A stretch of 64,000 bases of DNA from Paracoccus zeaxanthinifaciens ATCC 21588. GTDB taxonomy: Bacteria; Pseudomonadota; Alphaproteobacteria; Rhodobacterales; Rhodobacteraceae. The stretch spans positions 62,001 through 126,000 of the forward strand of contig NZ_ATUJ01000003.1 of assembly GCF_000420145.1 (NCBI RefSeq), written 5' to 3'. This document shows, in pieces, positions 25,279 through 34,173 of the stretch. The notes beneath the pieces were generated by a model that was given only the letters and a program-made list of their open reading frames with translations, had not been told where the DNA came from and did no database searches. A program made the translations under genes and the position numbers. Every line of letters starts with the position of its first letter. Positions within the stretch are counted from its first letter, which is position 1.

Positions 25279-27018
25279 TCAGAAGATGTCGGGTTCGCCC
25301 GCGACGCGGCCGAAATCGGTTTGCAGGAAATCGAAGTCGCAGCCCTGGTCGGCCTGCGTCACGTGACGTTCGAACATCCAGCCCCAGCCACGCTCGAACC
25401 GCGGCTGCGGCGGGGTCCAGGCGGCCTTGCGGGCGGCCAGTTCCTCTTCGGGGACCAGCATGTCCAGACGCCGCGCGTTCAGGTCCATGCGGATGATGTC
25501 GCCCGTGCGCAGCAGCGCCAGCGGCCCGCCGACAAAGCTTTCGGGCGCGACATGCAGCACGCAGGCCCCGTAGGAGGTCCCCGACATCCGCGCGTCCGAG
25601 ATGCGCAGCATGTCGCGATACCCCTGCCGGATCAGCGCCTTGGGGATGGGCAGCATCCCCCATTCGGGAAAGCCCGGCCCCCCCTGCGGCCCCGCGTTGC
25701 GCAGCACCATCACCGTGTCGGGCGTGATCTGCAGATCCTCGTCGTCGACGGCCTTCTTCATTTCGGGATAGCTGTCGAAGACCAGCGCCGGACCTTCGTG
25801 CAGGTGGTATTTCGGGTCACAGGCGGCGGGCTTGATGATCGCGCCGTCGGGGCACAGGTTGCCGCGCAGCACCGCCAGAGATCCCTCGCGATAGACCGGG
25901 TTCGACAGCGGGCGGATCACGTCGTCGTCGAAGACCTCGGCCCCTTGCAGGTTCTGCGCAAGGCTGCGGCCCGTGACGGTCAGGGCGCTGCCGTCCAGCC
26001 GATCCTCGATCTGCTTCATCAGCGCGCGCAGGCCGCCCGCCTGGAAGAAATCCTCCATCAGATAGTCCTTGCCCAAGGGGCGGACATTCGCGATCAGCGG
26101 CGTGTCGCGGCCAAGCGCGTCCAGATCGTCCAGCGACAGGGCGACGCCCGCGCGACGCGCCATCGCGATCAGGTGGACGACCGCGTTCGTCGAACAGCCC
26201 GTCGCCATCGCCACGATCGCCGCGTTGCGGACCGAGGCGGGGGTGATGATGCGGTCCGGGGTCAGATCCTCCCAGACCATGCCGACGATGCGGCGGCCGC
26301 ATTCCGCGCCCATGCGCTGATGCCCCGAATCCACCGCCGGGATCGAGGACGCGCCCGGCAGGGTCAGACCCATCGCATCAGTGATCGCGGTCATCGTGCT
26401 GGCGGTGCCCATCGTCATGCAGGTGCCCGCCGACCGCGCGATGCCGCCCTGCACGCCCAGCCATTCGTCGTCGGTGATGTTGCCCGCGCGGCGCTCGTCC
26501 CAGTATTTCCACGCATCCGACCCCGACCCCAGGGTCCGCCCTGCGAAATGCCCCCGCAGCATCGGCCCCGCAGGCAGATAGATCATCGGAACGCCCGCGC
26601 TGATCGCGCCCATGACCAGCCCCGGCGTGGTCTTGTCGCAGCCCCCCATCAGCACCACGCCGTCCAGCGGGTGGCTGCGGATCATCTCTTCGGTCTCCAT
26701 CGCCAGCATGTTGCGATACAGCATCGAGGTCGGCTTGGTGAAGCTTTCGTCCACGGACAACGCGGGAAGTTCCACAGGAAAGCCGCCCGCCTGCAGCACG
26801 CCGCGCCGCACGTCCTGCGCGCGTTCGCGGAAATGGGCGTGACAGCTGTTCAGCTCGGACCAGGTGTTCAGGATGCCGATGACGGGCTTGTCGCGGAAAT
26901 CCTCCTCGCCATAGCCCAGCTGCATCAGGCGCGACCGGTGGCCGAAGCTGCGCAGGTCGTCCGGCGCGAACCAGCGGGCCGAGCGCAGCTGGGAGGGGGT
27001 CTTCACGGGTTCGGTCAA
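25279..27018 (-). CDS. IlvD/Edd-family sugar-acid dehydratase (arabinonate/xylonate type)
   Basis: About 579 residues. The iron-sulfur cysteines are in GGCDKTTPG and MATGCSTN, and the C-terminal DARMSGTSYGACVLHVAPES region is the substrate-binding signature shared by L-arabinonate, D-xylonate and related dehydratases rather than IlvD itself. It would form a 2-keto-3-deoxy acid. A TTG start is preferred because AGGAAGGAAAG lies at ideal spacing; a GTG further upstream overlaps the previous gene and lacks a ribosome site. It is followed at once by the DapA-like gene, giving a Weimberg-like pair. Confidence 0.9.
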   Translation of the reverse strand: MTEPVKTPSQLRSARWFAPDDLRSFGHRSRLMQLGYGEEDFRDKPVIGILNTWSELNSCHAHFRERAQDVRRGVLQAGGFPVELPALSVDESFTKPTSMLYRNMLAMETEEMIRSHPLDGVVLMGGCDKTTPGLVMGAISAGVPMIYLPAGPMLRGHFAGRTLGSGSDAWKYWDERRAGNITDDEWLGVQGGIARSAGTCMTMGTASTMTAITDAMGLTLPGASSIPAVDSGHQRMGAECGRRIVGMVWEDLTPDRIITPASVRNAAIVAMATGCSTNAVVHLIAMARRAGVALSLDDLDALGRDTPLIANVRPLGKDYLMEDFFQAGGLRALMKQIEDRLDGSALTVTGRSLAQNLQGAEVFDDDVIRPLSNPVYREGSLAVLRGNLCPDGAIIKPAACDPKYHLHEGPALVFDSYPEMKKAVDDEDLQITPDTVMVLRNAGPQGGPGFPEWGMLPIPKALIRQGYRDMLRISDARMSGTSYGACVLHVAPESFVGGPLALLRTGDIIRMDLNARRLDMLVPEEELAARKAAWTPPQPRFERGWGWMFERHVTQADQGCDFDFLQTDFGRVAGEPDIF

Positions 27019-27053
27019 AACGTCTTTCCTTCCTGTCGTGGTCGCGCGCCGGA

Positions 27054-28466
27054 TCACAGCACCTTGCCGGGATTCATCAGCCCGTCGGGGTCCAGCGCGG
27101 ATTTGATGCGTTCCATCACGGCCAGCGCGACGGGGTCCTTGTAGCGGCGCAGCTCGGCCCGCTTGACCAGCCCGATGCCGTGTTCCGCCGAGATGCTGCC
27201 GCCCATATCCGCCACGATGTCATGCACGATGCGGTTGAAGGCGGGGTACTCGGCAAGGAAATCCGCATCCTTCATCGCCTTTGGCCGCGACAGGTTGAAA
27301 TGCAGGTTCCCGTCGCCGAAATGCCCGAATGGGCAGACGCGCAGATCGGGCATATGCGCGTGGCAGGCCGCCGTGGCACGGGTCAGGAAATCGGCCACGC
27401 GCGACACCGGGACCGACACGTCATGCTTGATCGAGGCCCCTTCGGGCTTCTGCGCCTCGGACAGGGATTCGCGCAGGCGCCACAGCCCGTCGCGCTGCGC
27501 CTCCGAGGCGCCGATGACGGCGTCGCGGATCTCCTCGGCCTCGAAGGCGGCGGCCAGCAGGCCCTCCAGCCGCTGGTCCGGATCGGACTGCGCATCGGCC
27601 GAGGTCAGCTCGATCAGGGCATAGGCCGGATGGGGTTCGGCCATCGGATCGGTGCAGCCCGGCCCGTGATCCAGCGCCATCTGCAGGGCGAGGCGGTCGA
27701 CATATTCGAAGGTCGACAGCGCATCCGCGCATTGCCCGCGCAGCCGGTCATACAGCGCCAGCGCCTGTTCCGGCCCCTTCACCCCGACCATCGCGGTCGC
27801 GCGGGTGACGGGGCGCGGGAACAGCTTCAGCACGGCGGCGGTGATGATCCCCAGCGTGCCTTCGGACCCCACGAACAGGTGCTTCAGGTCATAGCCGGTG
27901 TTGTTCTTGCGCAGCCCGTTCAGGTCCGACAGCACTTGCCCGTCGGGCAGCACCACCTCCAGCCCCAGGACCATCTCGCGCATGTTGCCATAGCGCAGGA
28001 CCGCCGTGCCGCCCGCATTCGTGGCAAGGTTGCCGCCGATCTGGCACGACCCCTCGGAGGCCAGCGACATCGGGAACAGCCGGTCCGCCTGCGCCGCCGT
28101 GTCCTGCACCACCTGCAGGATGCAGCCCGCCTCGACCGTCATGGTGCTGTTCAGCGCATCGACGGATCGGATGCGGTTCAGCCGGTCCGTCGCAAGGATC
28201 ACGCCGCCCTGCGGAACGCCACCACCGACCAGCCCGGTATTGCCGCCCTGCGGGGTGATGGCAACACCTGCCGCGCGGCAGATGCGGATGCATTCGGCGA
28301 TCTCGGCGGTGCTGCCGGGACGGATCAGGGCCAGCGCCTCGCCCCGATACAGGCCGCGATCCTCGGCCAGGCGCCCGCCCATCTGGGCGGGGTCGGTGGT
28401 GACATGTTGCGCGCCGATCGCCTGTTCCAGGCGCGCGGTCAGCAGATCGGGTCGGGCGGTCAGCAT
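27054..28466 (-). CDS. FAD-linked D-2-hydroxyacid dehydrogenase (GlcD / D-2-hydroxyglutarate dehydrogenase type)
   Basis: The protein (about 470 residues) belongs to the VAO/PCMH flavoprotein family: FAD-binding GGNTGLVGGGV near 75, GGNLATNAGG, the FAD-linked C-terminal domain, and the metal-binding His pair in GHFGDGNLHFN and SAEHGIGLVK. It would oxidise a D-2-hydroxyacid such as D-lactate, D-malate or D-2-hydroxyglutarate and pass electrons to a quinone or flavoprotein. It lies in one operon with the TRAP transporter and near a LarA-like racemase, so it may take the D form made by the racemase. The ATG at 28466 was chosen over an overlapping GTG. Confidence 0.9.
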   Translation of the reverse strand: MLTARPDLLTARLEQAIGAQHVTTDPAQMGGRLAEDRGLYRGEALALIRPGSTAEIAECIRICRAAGVAITPQGGNTGLVGGGVPQGGVILATDRLNRIRSVDALNSTMTVEAGCILQVVQDTAAQADRLFPMSLASEGSCQIGGNLATNAGGTAVLRYGNMREMVLGLEVVLPDGQVLSDLNGLRKNNTGYDLKHLFVGSEGTLGIITAAVLKLFPRPVTRATAMVGVKGPEQALALYDRLRGQCADALSTFEYVDRLALQMALDHGPGCTDPMAEPHPAYALIELTSADAQSDPDQRLEGLLAAAFEAEEIRDAVIGASEAQRDGLWRLRESLSEAQKPEGASIKHDVSVPVSRVADFLTRATAACHAHMPDLRVCPFGHFGDGNLHFNLSRPKAMKDADFLAEYPAFNRIVHDIVADMGGSISAEHGIGLVKRAELRRYKDPVALAVMERIKSALDPDGLMNPGKVL

Positions 28467-28470
28467 CGGA

Positions 28471-30165
28471 TCACCCACGGCCCTGCGCCGCGTCGCGCAG
28501 CCTGCTGATAGTGGTCCGGGTCGAGATCTGTTCGGGATCGGTCACCAGTTCGATGACGGCGGGTCTGCCACTGGCGCGGGCGCGGGCGAAGGCGGGGGCG
28601 AAATCCTCGGTCCGGGTGACGCGTTCGGCGTGACAGCCCAGCCCCTCGGCCATGCGGACGAAGTCCTGGTTCATCAGCGTGGTGCCCGACACGCGCCCCG
28701 GATGTTCGCGTTCCTGGTGCATGCGGATCGTGCCATAGGTGCCGTTGTTGAACAGCAGCACCACGGGCCGTCCGCCATATTGTGCGGCGGTGGCCAGTTC
28801 GTTCCCGCTCATCATGAAGCCGCCATCGCCGACGAAGGACAGGGCAAGACGGTCGGGATCGGCCAGCGATGCGGCGACCGCGGCAGGCACGGAATAGCCC
28901 ATCGCCCCGCAGGTCGATCCGACCACGCGGCCCGGACGACCAAAACGCAGGAAACGCTGCGCCCAGCCGGTATGGTTGCCCGCATCCAGCGTCACCACCA
29001 TGTCGGCGGGCAGCCCGTCACGGATCTGCGCCAGTGCCGCACCCATGTCCAGCGGCCAGTCCCCCTCAGGCGCGGGCGGTTCGCTGTCGGCCAGATATTC
29101 GCCATGCAGCCCCGCGCACCAGTCCGACCAGCGCGCCCCCTGCCCCAGATCGCGCCCGTCCAGCGCATCGGCGACCGAGTCAGGCGTCGCGGCGATGCCA
29201 AGGTCGGGGGAATAGACGCGCCCGATCTCGTCGGGGTCCGGATGGATATGGACCAGCCGGATCGCGGGGTTGGGCGGGGTCAGCGTGGTATAGGTCCTGG
29301 TCGTCATCTCGCCCAGGCGGGCACCGATCACGACCAGCAGGTCGGCCTCTTGCAGGCGCCGATACAGGCTGGGCGCGGTCGAGGTGCCGAAATCGCCCGC
29401 ATAGACGGGCGAGAGGTTGTCCACGATGTCCTGCCGCCGGAACGAGCAGGCCACCGGCAGGTGATTGCCTTCGGCAAAGCGCTGGATCGCGGCCGCCGAG
29501 GCATCCGACCACCCCGATCCGCCCAGCAGCAGCAGCGGGCGTTCGGCACGCGACAGCTCGTCCGCAAGGGCGTCCAGCCGATCCGGGGCGATCCCTGCCC
29601 CGGTCGGGCAGAAGGGCCGCGCATCGGCGACGGCCACGGCATCGGTCAGCATGTCCTCGGGCAAGGCGATCACCACCGGACCGGGCCGTCCCGAGGTCGC
29701 CACGCGGAAGGCCCGCGCCATGTATTCCGGAATCCGCCGCGCATCGTCGATCTGGGTCGCCCATTTCGCGACGGGGCCGAACATGGCGCGATAGTCCAGT
29801 TCCTGGAACGCCTCGCGGTCGGTCGTGTCGCGGGCGATCTGGCCGACCAGCAGGATCATCGGCGTGCTGTCCTGCTGCGCGATATGGACGCCGATGGCCG
29901 CGTGGCAGGCCCCCGGACCGCGCGTCACCATGCAGATGCCGGGACGCCCGGTCAGCTTGCCATAGGCCTCGGCCATGTTGGCGGCGCCTGCCTCATGGCG
30001 GGCATTGATCAGGGTAAAGCGGTCCTGGACGTCATGCAGCGCATCCAGCACCTCGAGATAGCTTTCGCCGGGCACGCAATAGGCGGTGTCTGCGCCGTGG
30101 ATCAGCAACTGGTCGACAAGGATCTGGCCACCGGTGCGGGTCGCGGTATCTGTGGTCTTCAGCAT
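28471..30165 (-). CDS. Thiamine-diphosphate-dependent enzyme, acetolactate synthase-like
   Basis: The 564-residue product has the three ThDP-enzyme domains: a pyrimidine-binding domain with catalytic Glu58 in ARHEAGAANMAE, a central domain, and a PP-binding domain with GDGGFMMSGNELATA followed by NNGTYG. It is in the AHAS/benzoylformate-decarboxylase-like group but there is no regulatory subunit gene, so branched-chain synthesis is unlikely. It may be a 2-oxoacid decarboxylase or carboligase (glyoxylate carboligase-like) acting on products of this pathway. The exact reaction is unknown. Confidence 0.85.
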   Translation of the reverse strand: MLKTTDTATRTGGQILVDQLLIHGADTAYCVPGESYLEVLDALHDVQDRFTLINARHEAGAANMAEAYGKLTGRPGICMVTRGPGACHAAIGVHIAQQDSTPMILLVGQIARDTTDREAFQELDYRAMFGPVAKWATQIDDARRIPEYMARAFRVATSGRPGPVVIALPEDMLTDAVAVADARPFCPTGAGIAPDRLDALADELSRAERPLLLLGGSGWSDASAAAIQRFAEGNHLPVACSFRRQDIVDNLSPVYAGDFGTSTAPSLYRRLQEADLLVVIGARLGEMTTRTYTTLTPPNPAIRLVHIHPDPDEIGRVYSPDLGIAATPDSVADALDGRDLGQGARWSDWCAGLHGEYLADSEPPAPEGDWPLDMGAALAQIRDGLPADMVVTLDAGNHTGWAQRFLRFGRPGRVVGSTCGAMGYSVPAAVAASLADPDRLALSFVGDGGFMMSGNELATAAQYGGRPVVLLFNNGTYGTIRMHQEREHPGRVSGTTLMNQDFVRMAEGLGCHAERVTRTEDFAPAFARARASGRPAVIELVTDPEQISTRTTISRLRDAAQGRG

Positions 30166-30183
30166 GTCTCTCTCCGGCTCCGG

Positions 30184-32052
30184 TCACTCGCCCGGCTGGG
30201 TCAGGGGTTTCGACTGGCGCAGGGTCTGGGTGAACCAGATCACGCCCGCGCAGGTCAGACCGGCCAGGGTCACCCGCCAGTCGGGATAGATGAAGCACAG
30301 CGACCCGGCGAACAGGACCATCGCCTGCAGGGGCCGCAACCGGCCGAAGAAGTAGCGTTGCAGCGCCGCCGCCAGCAGCACGACCCCAAGCGTCGCCTGC
30401 GCGATCACCATGAAGATGTGGAACCAGTCGCCCTGCAGCAGGATCGCGGGCTCATAGACGAACATGAAGGGCACGATGAAACCGGTCGCGCCCAGCTTGA
30501 CCGCCGCCCAGCTGGCCTCGACGATCTTGGCTTGGCTCAGCGTGTTGGCGGCATAGACGGCCATCGCCACGGGGGGCGTGATCGCGGACAGGATCGCGAA
30601 GTAGAAGACGAACAGATGCGCCGCCTCGACCTGCACGCCCAGCTTGACCAGCGCGGGCACCAACAGCGCGACCTGCACGATATAGGCCGGGGTCGTGGGC
30701 ATCCCCATGCCCAGGATGATGCCCGCCACCATCGACAGCAGCAGCGCGATCAGCAACGTGTCCTGCGCCGCCGAGATCACGAAGTTCGAGAAGGTCAGCC
30801 CCAGCCCGGTGATGTCGATCACGCCGACCACGATGCCCGCACAGGCGCAGGCCGCAGCGATGGACAGCACGTTCCGTGCGCCGTTCTCCAGCGCGCCCAG
30901 GATGTTGTCGAGCGTCACGTAATGGCGCGTCGTCTTGCGCAGAGCGGCGGTCGGGATGACCGACACCACCCCGCACAGCGCGGCATAGGGCGCGGAGTAG
31001 CCCTGCAGCAGCACGCCGATGATGATCGCCAGCGGGATGAACAGGTGGCCGCGCTCGCGCAGCACCTGCATCATCGGGACCTGATCCTCGGCCGGGACGC
31101 TGCCGACACCCATGCGGCGGGCCTCGAAATGCACGGCGGCGAACAGCGCGACATAGAACAGGATCGCCGGAACGATCGCATAGGCCGCGACCTGCAGGTA
31201 TCCGACGCCCAGGTATTCGGCCATGACGAAGGCCGCGGCCCCCATCACCGGCGGCATGATCTGCCCGCCGGTCGATGCCACGGCCTCGACCGCGCCGGCG
31301 AAGGCGGGCTTGAAGCCCATGCGCTTCATCAGCGGGATCGAGAAGGTTCCCGTCGTCATGACATTCGCCACCGCCGAACCCGAGACCGAGCCGAACATCC
31401 CCGAGGTCACGCAGGCGACCTTGGCCGGGCCGCCGACCTGCCGCCCCGTCAGGGCGACCGCGAAATCCATGAACAGCTGGCCCACGCCCATCCGCTCGAC
31501 CAGCGAACCGAACAGGATGAACAGCACCATGTAGGTCGCCGAGACCGAGATCGGGATGCCGAAGATCCCCTCGGTCGTCATGAACAGCTGTTCCAGGATC
31601 ACGCTCGGCAGGGTCGAGGTGAAGGTCAGCCCATAGGCCATGAACAGCATGGCCGTGATTGGCAGGACCGGGCCCAGCATCCGCCGCGCGCCCTCCAGCA
31701 GCAGGACGACCAGCACGATCCCCACCACGATATCCATCGGCAGCAGCGGATCGACATAGAGGAACCGCTGGTACACGTATTCGAGGTTCAACGAGGGATA
31801 GAGCGCGGCAAGGCACGCCACGATCCCCAGCCCCACATCCAGCCAACGCGGGCGTTCGGTCAGCATCCCCTGCCGGTTCACCGTCAGGAAGATCAACAGC
31901 AGCGCCAGCGCCACATGAGTCCCGCGCATGACATAGGGGTTCGGCGGCCCCGCGAACGCGACATAAAGATGCCACAGCGCCATTCCGATCAGGATGACAC
32001 GCGCGATGCGCCCGATCAGCGGGATGTTGCGGTCGAAAATGGACAGGTTCAC
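30184..32052 (-). CDS. TRAP transporter fused permease (DctQM type, TAXI system)
   Basis: The 622-residue membrane protein fuses the 4-helix small subunit (about 1-160) with the 12-helix DctM large subunit. Motifs typical of TAXI-TRAP fused permeases are present, for example GSVSGSAVANV, GGQIMPPVMGAAAF and GMGMPTTPAY. It would import an organic acid with Na+ or H+ together with the TAXI binding protein encoded 85 nt upstream. It is followed 18 nt later by the ThDP-enzyme gene, so transport and catabolism share a transcript. Confidence 0.94.
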   Translation of the reverse strand: MNLSIFDRNIPLIGRIARVILIGMALWHLYVAFAGPPNPYVMRGTHVALALLLIFLTVNRQGMLTERPRWLDVGLGIVACLAALYPSLNLEYVYQRFLYVDPLLPMDIVVGIVLVVLLLEGARRMLGPVLPITAMLFMAYGLTFTSTLPSVILEQLFMTTEGIFGIPISVSATYMVLFILFGSLVERMGVGQLFMDFAVALTGRQVGGPAKVACVTSGMFGSVSGSAVANVMTTGTFSIPLMKRMGFKPAFAGAVEAVASTGGQIMPPVMGAAAFVMAEYLGVGYLQVAAYAIVPAILFYVALFAAVHFEARRMGVGSVPAEDQVPMMQVLRERGHLFIPLAIIIGVLLQGYSAPYAALCGVVSVIPTAALRKTTRHYVTLDNILGALENGARNVLSIAAACACAGIVVGVIDITGLGLTFSNFVISAAQDTLLIALLLSMVAGIILGMGMPTTPAYIVQVALLVPALVKLGVQVEAAHLFVFYFAILSAITPPVAMAVYAANTLSQAKIVEASWAAVKLGATGFIVPFMFVYEPAILLQGDWFHIFMVIAQATLGVVLLAAALQRYFFGRLRPLQAMVLFAGSLCFIYPDWRVTLAGLTCAGVIWFTQTLRQSKPLTQPGE

Positions 32053-32137
32053 GGGGCTCTCCGTCGCTGCCCGGCGGACCGGGCCGTCATTCGGTGCGAC
32101 CGGGCGACATCCGCCCGGTCAGGCGATACCCTGGGGA

Positions 32138-33097
32138 TCACTCCATCCCGGCGATGCCGCGTTCGGCATAGAACTCCGTGGCGGCCGAATGCATGGGCAC
32201 GCCGATATCGGTGGCCATCTCCTCGACGGTCAGCCCCTCCATCGACTTGTTCACCGAGGCGAAGCTGTCCACGTTGTCCGCGACCGCCGCCAGCACCGCC
32301 TTGACGATCGTGCCGTCCGTGTCGCAGGGCGCGACCATATGCGTGTCGTAGCTGAGCGTCTTGATCGCCTGATCGAAGCCCGGATAGGCGCCCGCGGGCA
32401 CGTCACGAAGCTGGAAGGCCGCGTTCTTGGCCTTGAAATGTTCGAAGGTGGCGTCGTCCACGTTCATCAGCGCGATGTCGCGCGACGATGCCAGGTCCAT
32501 GACCGACCCCGTCGGCAGCGACGAACCCAGGGTGAAGATGTCGGCATGGCCGTCCTTCATCTGCGTCGCGCTGTCGGAATAGGACGTGTGCGCGACCGAA
32601 CCCAGATCCTCGTAGGACATGTCCTGCAGGGCCAGCAGCTCTCGCGTCAGGAACTCGCCGGTATTGCCGACCTGCTGGGTTGTCAGCCGCTTGCCCGCCA
32701 TGTCCGCGATGCCGTTCACGTTCGCATCCGCGATGCTGACGATCTGGAAATATTGCGGGTACAGGATCCCGATATTGCAGACATTGGTCGTGGGCTTGCG
32801 GAAGGGCTCCTTGCCCTCCAGGCTGTCCACCGTCGAGATCGAGTTCGCGAAGGCGATCTGGAAGCGCCCCGCATCCACTCCGACCACGTTGGCCGCACCC
32901 GCGCCGGGCGTCACGGTGAAGTCGATATCGGGGTTCTCTCGCTCGACGATGGCCTTGATCTGGCCGCCGACGGGGAACCACGATCCCCCCTGCTGACCGG
33001 TCGCCATGGTGATGGCCTGCGCATGCGCGGTTCCCGCCGCCATCAGACCCAGTGCGGTACACGCGGCAAGACGCGCGGCTGTGCTTCTGCGGAACAT
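32138..33097 (-). CDS. TAXI-family TRAP transporter substrate-binding protein
   Basis: The 319-residue protein has a signal peptide (MFRRSTAARLAACTALG..., cleavage after AHA near 26) followed by ITMATGQQGGSWFPVGG, the standard start of TAXI periplasmic receptors. The ATG behind GGAGGGGGA was used; a longer frame upstream lacks a ribosome site and would spoil the signal peptide. It is the first gene of an apparent 11-gene minus-strand operon running to the GarL-like aldolase. Ligand is unknown; TAXI receptors are less studied than DctP. Confidence 0.93.
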   Translation of the reverse strand: MFRRSTAARLAACTALGLMAAGTAHAQAITMATGQQGGSWFPVGGQIKAIVERENPDIDFTVTPGAGAANVVGVDAGRFQIAFANSISTVDSLEGKEPFRKPTTNVCNIGILYPQYFQIVSIADANVNGIADMAGKRLTTQQVGNTGEFLTRELLALQDMSYEDLGSVAHTSYSDSATQMKDGHADIFTLGSSLPTGSVMDLASSRDIALMNVDDATFEHFKAKNAAFQLRDVPAGAYPGFDQAIKTLSYDTHMVAPCDTDGTIVKAVLAAVADNVDSFASVNKSMEGLTVEEMATDIGVPMHSAATEFYAERGIAGME

Positions 33098-33226
33098 CGA
33101 TTCCCCCTCCCTGGAATATGTCTTCTGCTGTCGGATCAATGGGTCCCGCGATGGCCGCTCCTCCTGCGGCGGGGTCCCGGATCACCTGTGGCAAGGTTGC
33201 GGCAAAGGGGCGCCTCCTGTCAATTA

Positions 33227-33237
33227 TTAATACATCA
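33227..33237 (-). promoter_or_regulatory. AT-rich regulatory motif, transporter side
   Basis: On the minus strand this reads TGATGTATTAA, 9 of 11 bases equal to the TGATATATTAG element 50 nt away. It lies 130 nt upstream of the TAXI gene, within its probable promoter region. Confidence 0.4.
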
Positions 33238-33257
33238 GAAAAGGGCCGGATTCATTT

Positions 33258-33281
33258 TATCACACTGTTATCGTTGTGATA
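33258..33281. promoter_or_regulatory. Inverted repeat TATCACA-N10-TGTGATA
   Basis: A perfect 7-bp inverted repeat with a 10-nt spacer in the divergent gap between the TAXI gene and larE. Arms and spacing differ from the TGATATATTAG element that it partly overlaps, so it may bind a second regulator. Confidence 0.4.
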
Positions 33282-33295
33282 TATTAGTCATATCA
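33277..33295. promoter_or_regulatory. Candidate GntR operator TGATAT-N7-ATATCA
   Basis: TGATATATTAG followed by TCATATCA forms an inverted repeat (TGATAT / ATATCA). The first 11 bases recur perfectly at 36434-36444 on the other strand. It lies 78 nt upstream of larE and about 180 nt upstream of the TAXI gene, in a locally AT-rich island. Two GntR genes are close by and either could be the binder. Confidence 0.5.
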
Positions 33296-33372
33296 GATTA
33301 TGGCTGCAGATCTGTTGACATCAGGCATGACAAGATGGACGCTTGATGGAACTGGCGGCAGGAGGCGTGGGG

Positions 33373-34173
33373 ATGACCATATCGCAAGGGCTTGCAGCGG
33401 CGTTGCGCGCGCCACAAGGGCTGGTCATCGCTGTCAGCGGCGGCATGGACAGCCTGTGCCTGACGGCGGCTGCGGCGCGTGTGCGCGACGGCGACCTGCG
33501 CATGGTGCACGCATCCTCGGCGGCGGTTCCGGCCCAGGCGACAGACCGCGTGCGCCGCATGGCGGCCGATCTGGGGCTGCCGCTGGACGTGGTCGATGCC
33601 CGCGAATTCGCGGACGAGCGTTATCGCGCGAACCCGGTCGACAGGTGCTACTATTGCAAGACGAACCTCTATCGCACGCTGGTCGCGGCCAATCCCGGCC
33701 ATGTGGTCGCGTCGGGGACGAACCTGGACGATCTGGGCGATTACCGCCCCGGCCTGCGCGCGGCCGGGGAACACGGCGTGATCCACCCCTTCGCGGATGC
33801 CCGCATGACCAAGGACGACGTGCGGCGGCTGGCGGACGGGCTGGGCCTGCCCCAGATCGCCGCGCTGCCCGCATCGCCCTGCCTTGCCAGCCGCATCCAG
33901 ACCGGCCTGCGCGTCGAGCCCGGGGAACTGCGCATGATCGACACGGTCGAGACGCGCCTGCGCGAGGTTCTGGGCCCCGTCACGCTGCGCTGCCGCCGCC
34001 AGCCGCAGGGCATCGCGATTGAGATCGACGAGACCCGCCTTGCCGCCCTGTCCGACCCCGACCGGCAGGACATCGCGCGACTGGCCCGCATCGCGGTCGA
34101 CGAACACGGATATGCGGGGCTGGCGATCCGCCTTGCCCCCTACAGGCAGGGGAGCGCGTTCATCCATGCGTGA
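33373..34173 (+). CDS. larE: NPN cofactor biosynthesis sulfur transferase
   Basis: The 266-residue product is a PP-loop ATP pyrophosphatase with SGGMDS (22-27), NPVDRCYYCKTNLY (88-100), GTNLDDLGDYRPG and SPCLASRI. LarE adenylates the pyridinium dicarboxylate made by LarB and converts carboxylates to thiocarboxylates for the nickel-pincer nucleotide. Three cysteines are placed as in the iron-sulfur type of LarE: Cys92 and Cys95 (CxxC) and Cys170. The single-cysteine, sacrificial type has only the last. The ATG behind AGGAGGCGTGGGG was chosen. It overlaps larB by 8 nt. Confidence 0.92.
   Translation: MTISQGLAAALRAPQGLVIAVSGGMDSLCLTAAAARVRDGDLRMVHASSAAVPAQATDRVRRMAADLGLPLDVVDAREFADERYRANPVDRCYYCKTNLYRTLVAANPGHVVASGTNLDDLGDYRPGLRAAGEHGVIHPFADARMTKDDVRRLADGLGLPQIAALPASPCLASRIQTGLRVEPGELRMIDTVETRLREVLGPVTLRCRRQPQGIAIEIDETRLAALSDPDRQDIARLARIAVDEHGYAGLAIRLAPYRQGSAFIHA

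Noticed and set aside
24583-27144. A rightward frame of about 850 codons
   Set aside because: Antisense of the DapA-like and IlvD-like genes, which carry intact catalytic motifs.
28006-32304. A rightward frame of about 1430 codons
   Set aside because: It is antisense to the flavin dehydrogenase, ThDP-enzyme and TRAP permease genes and has no recognisable domain; composition is His/Arg/Gln/Asp-rich noise.
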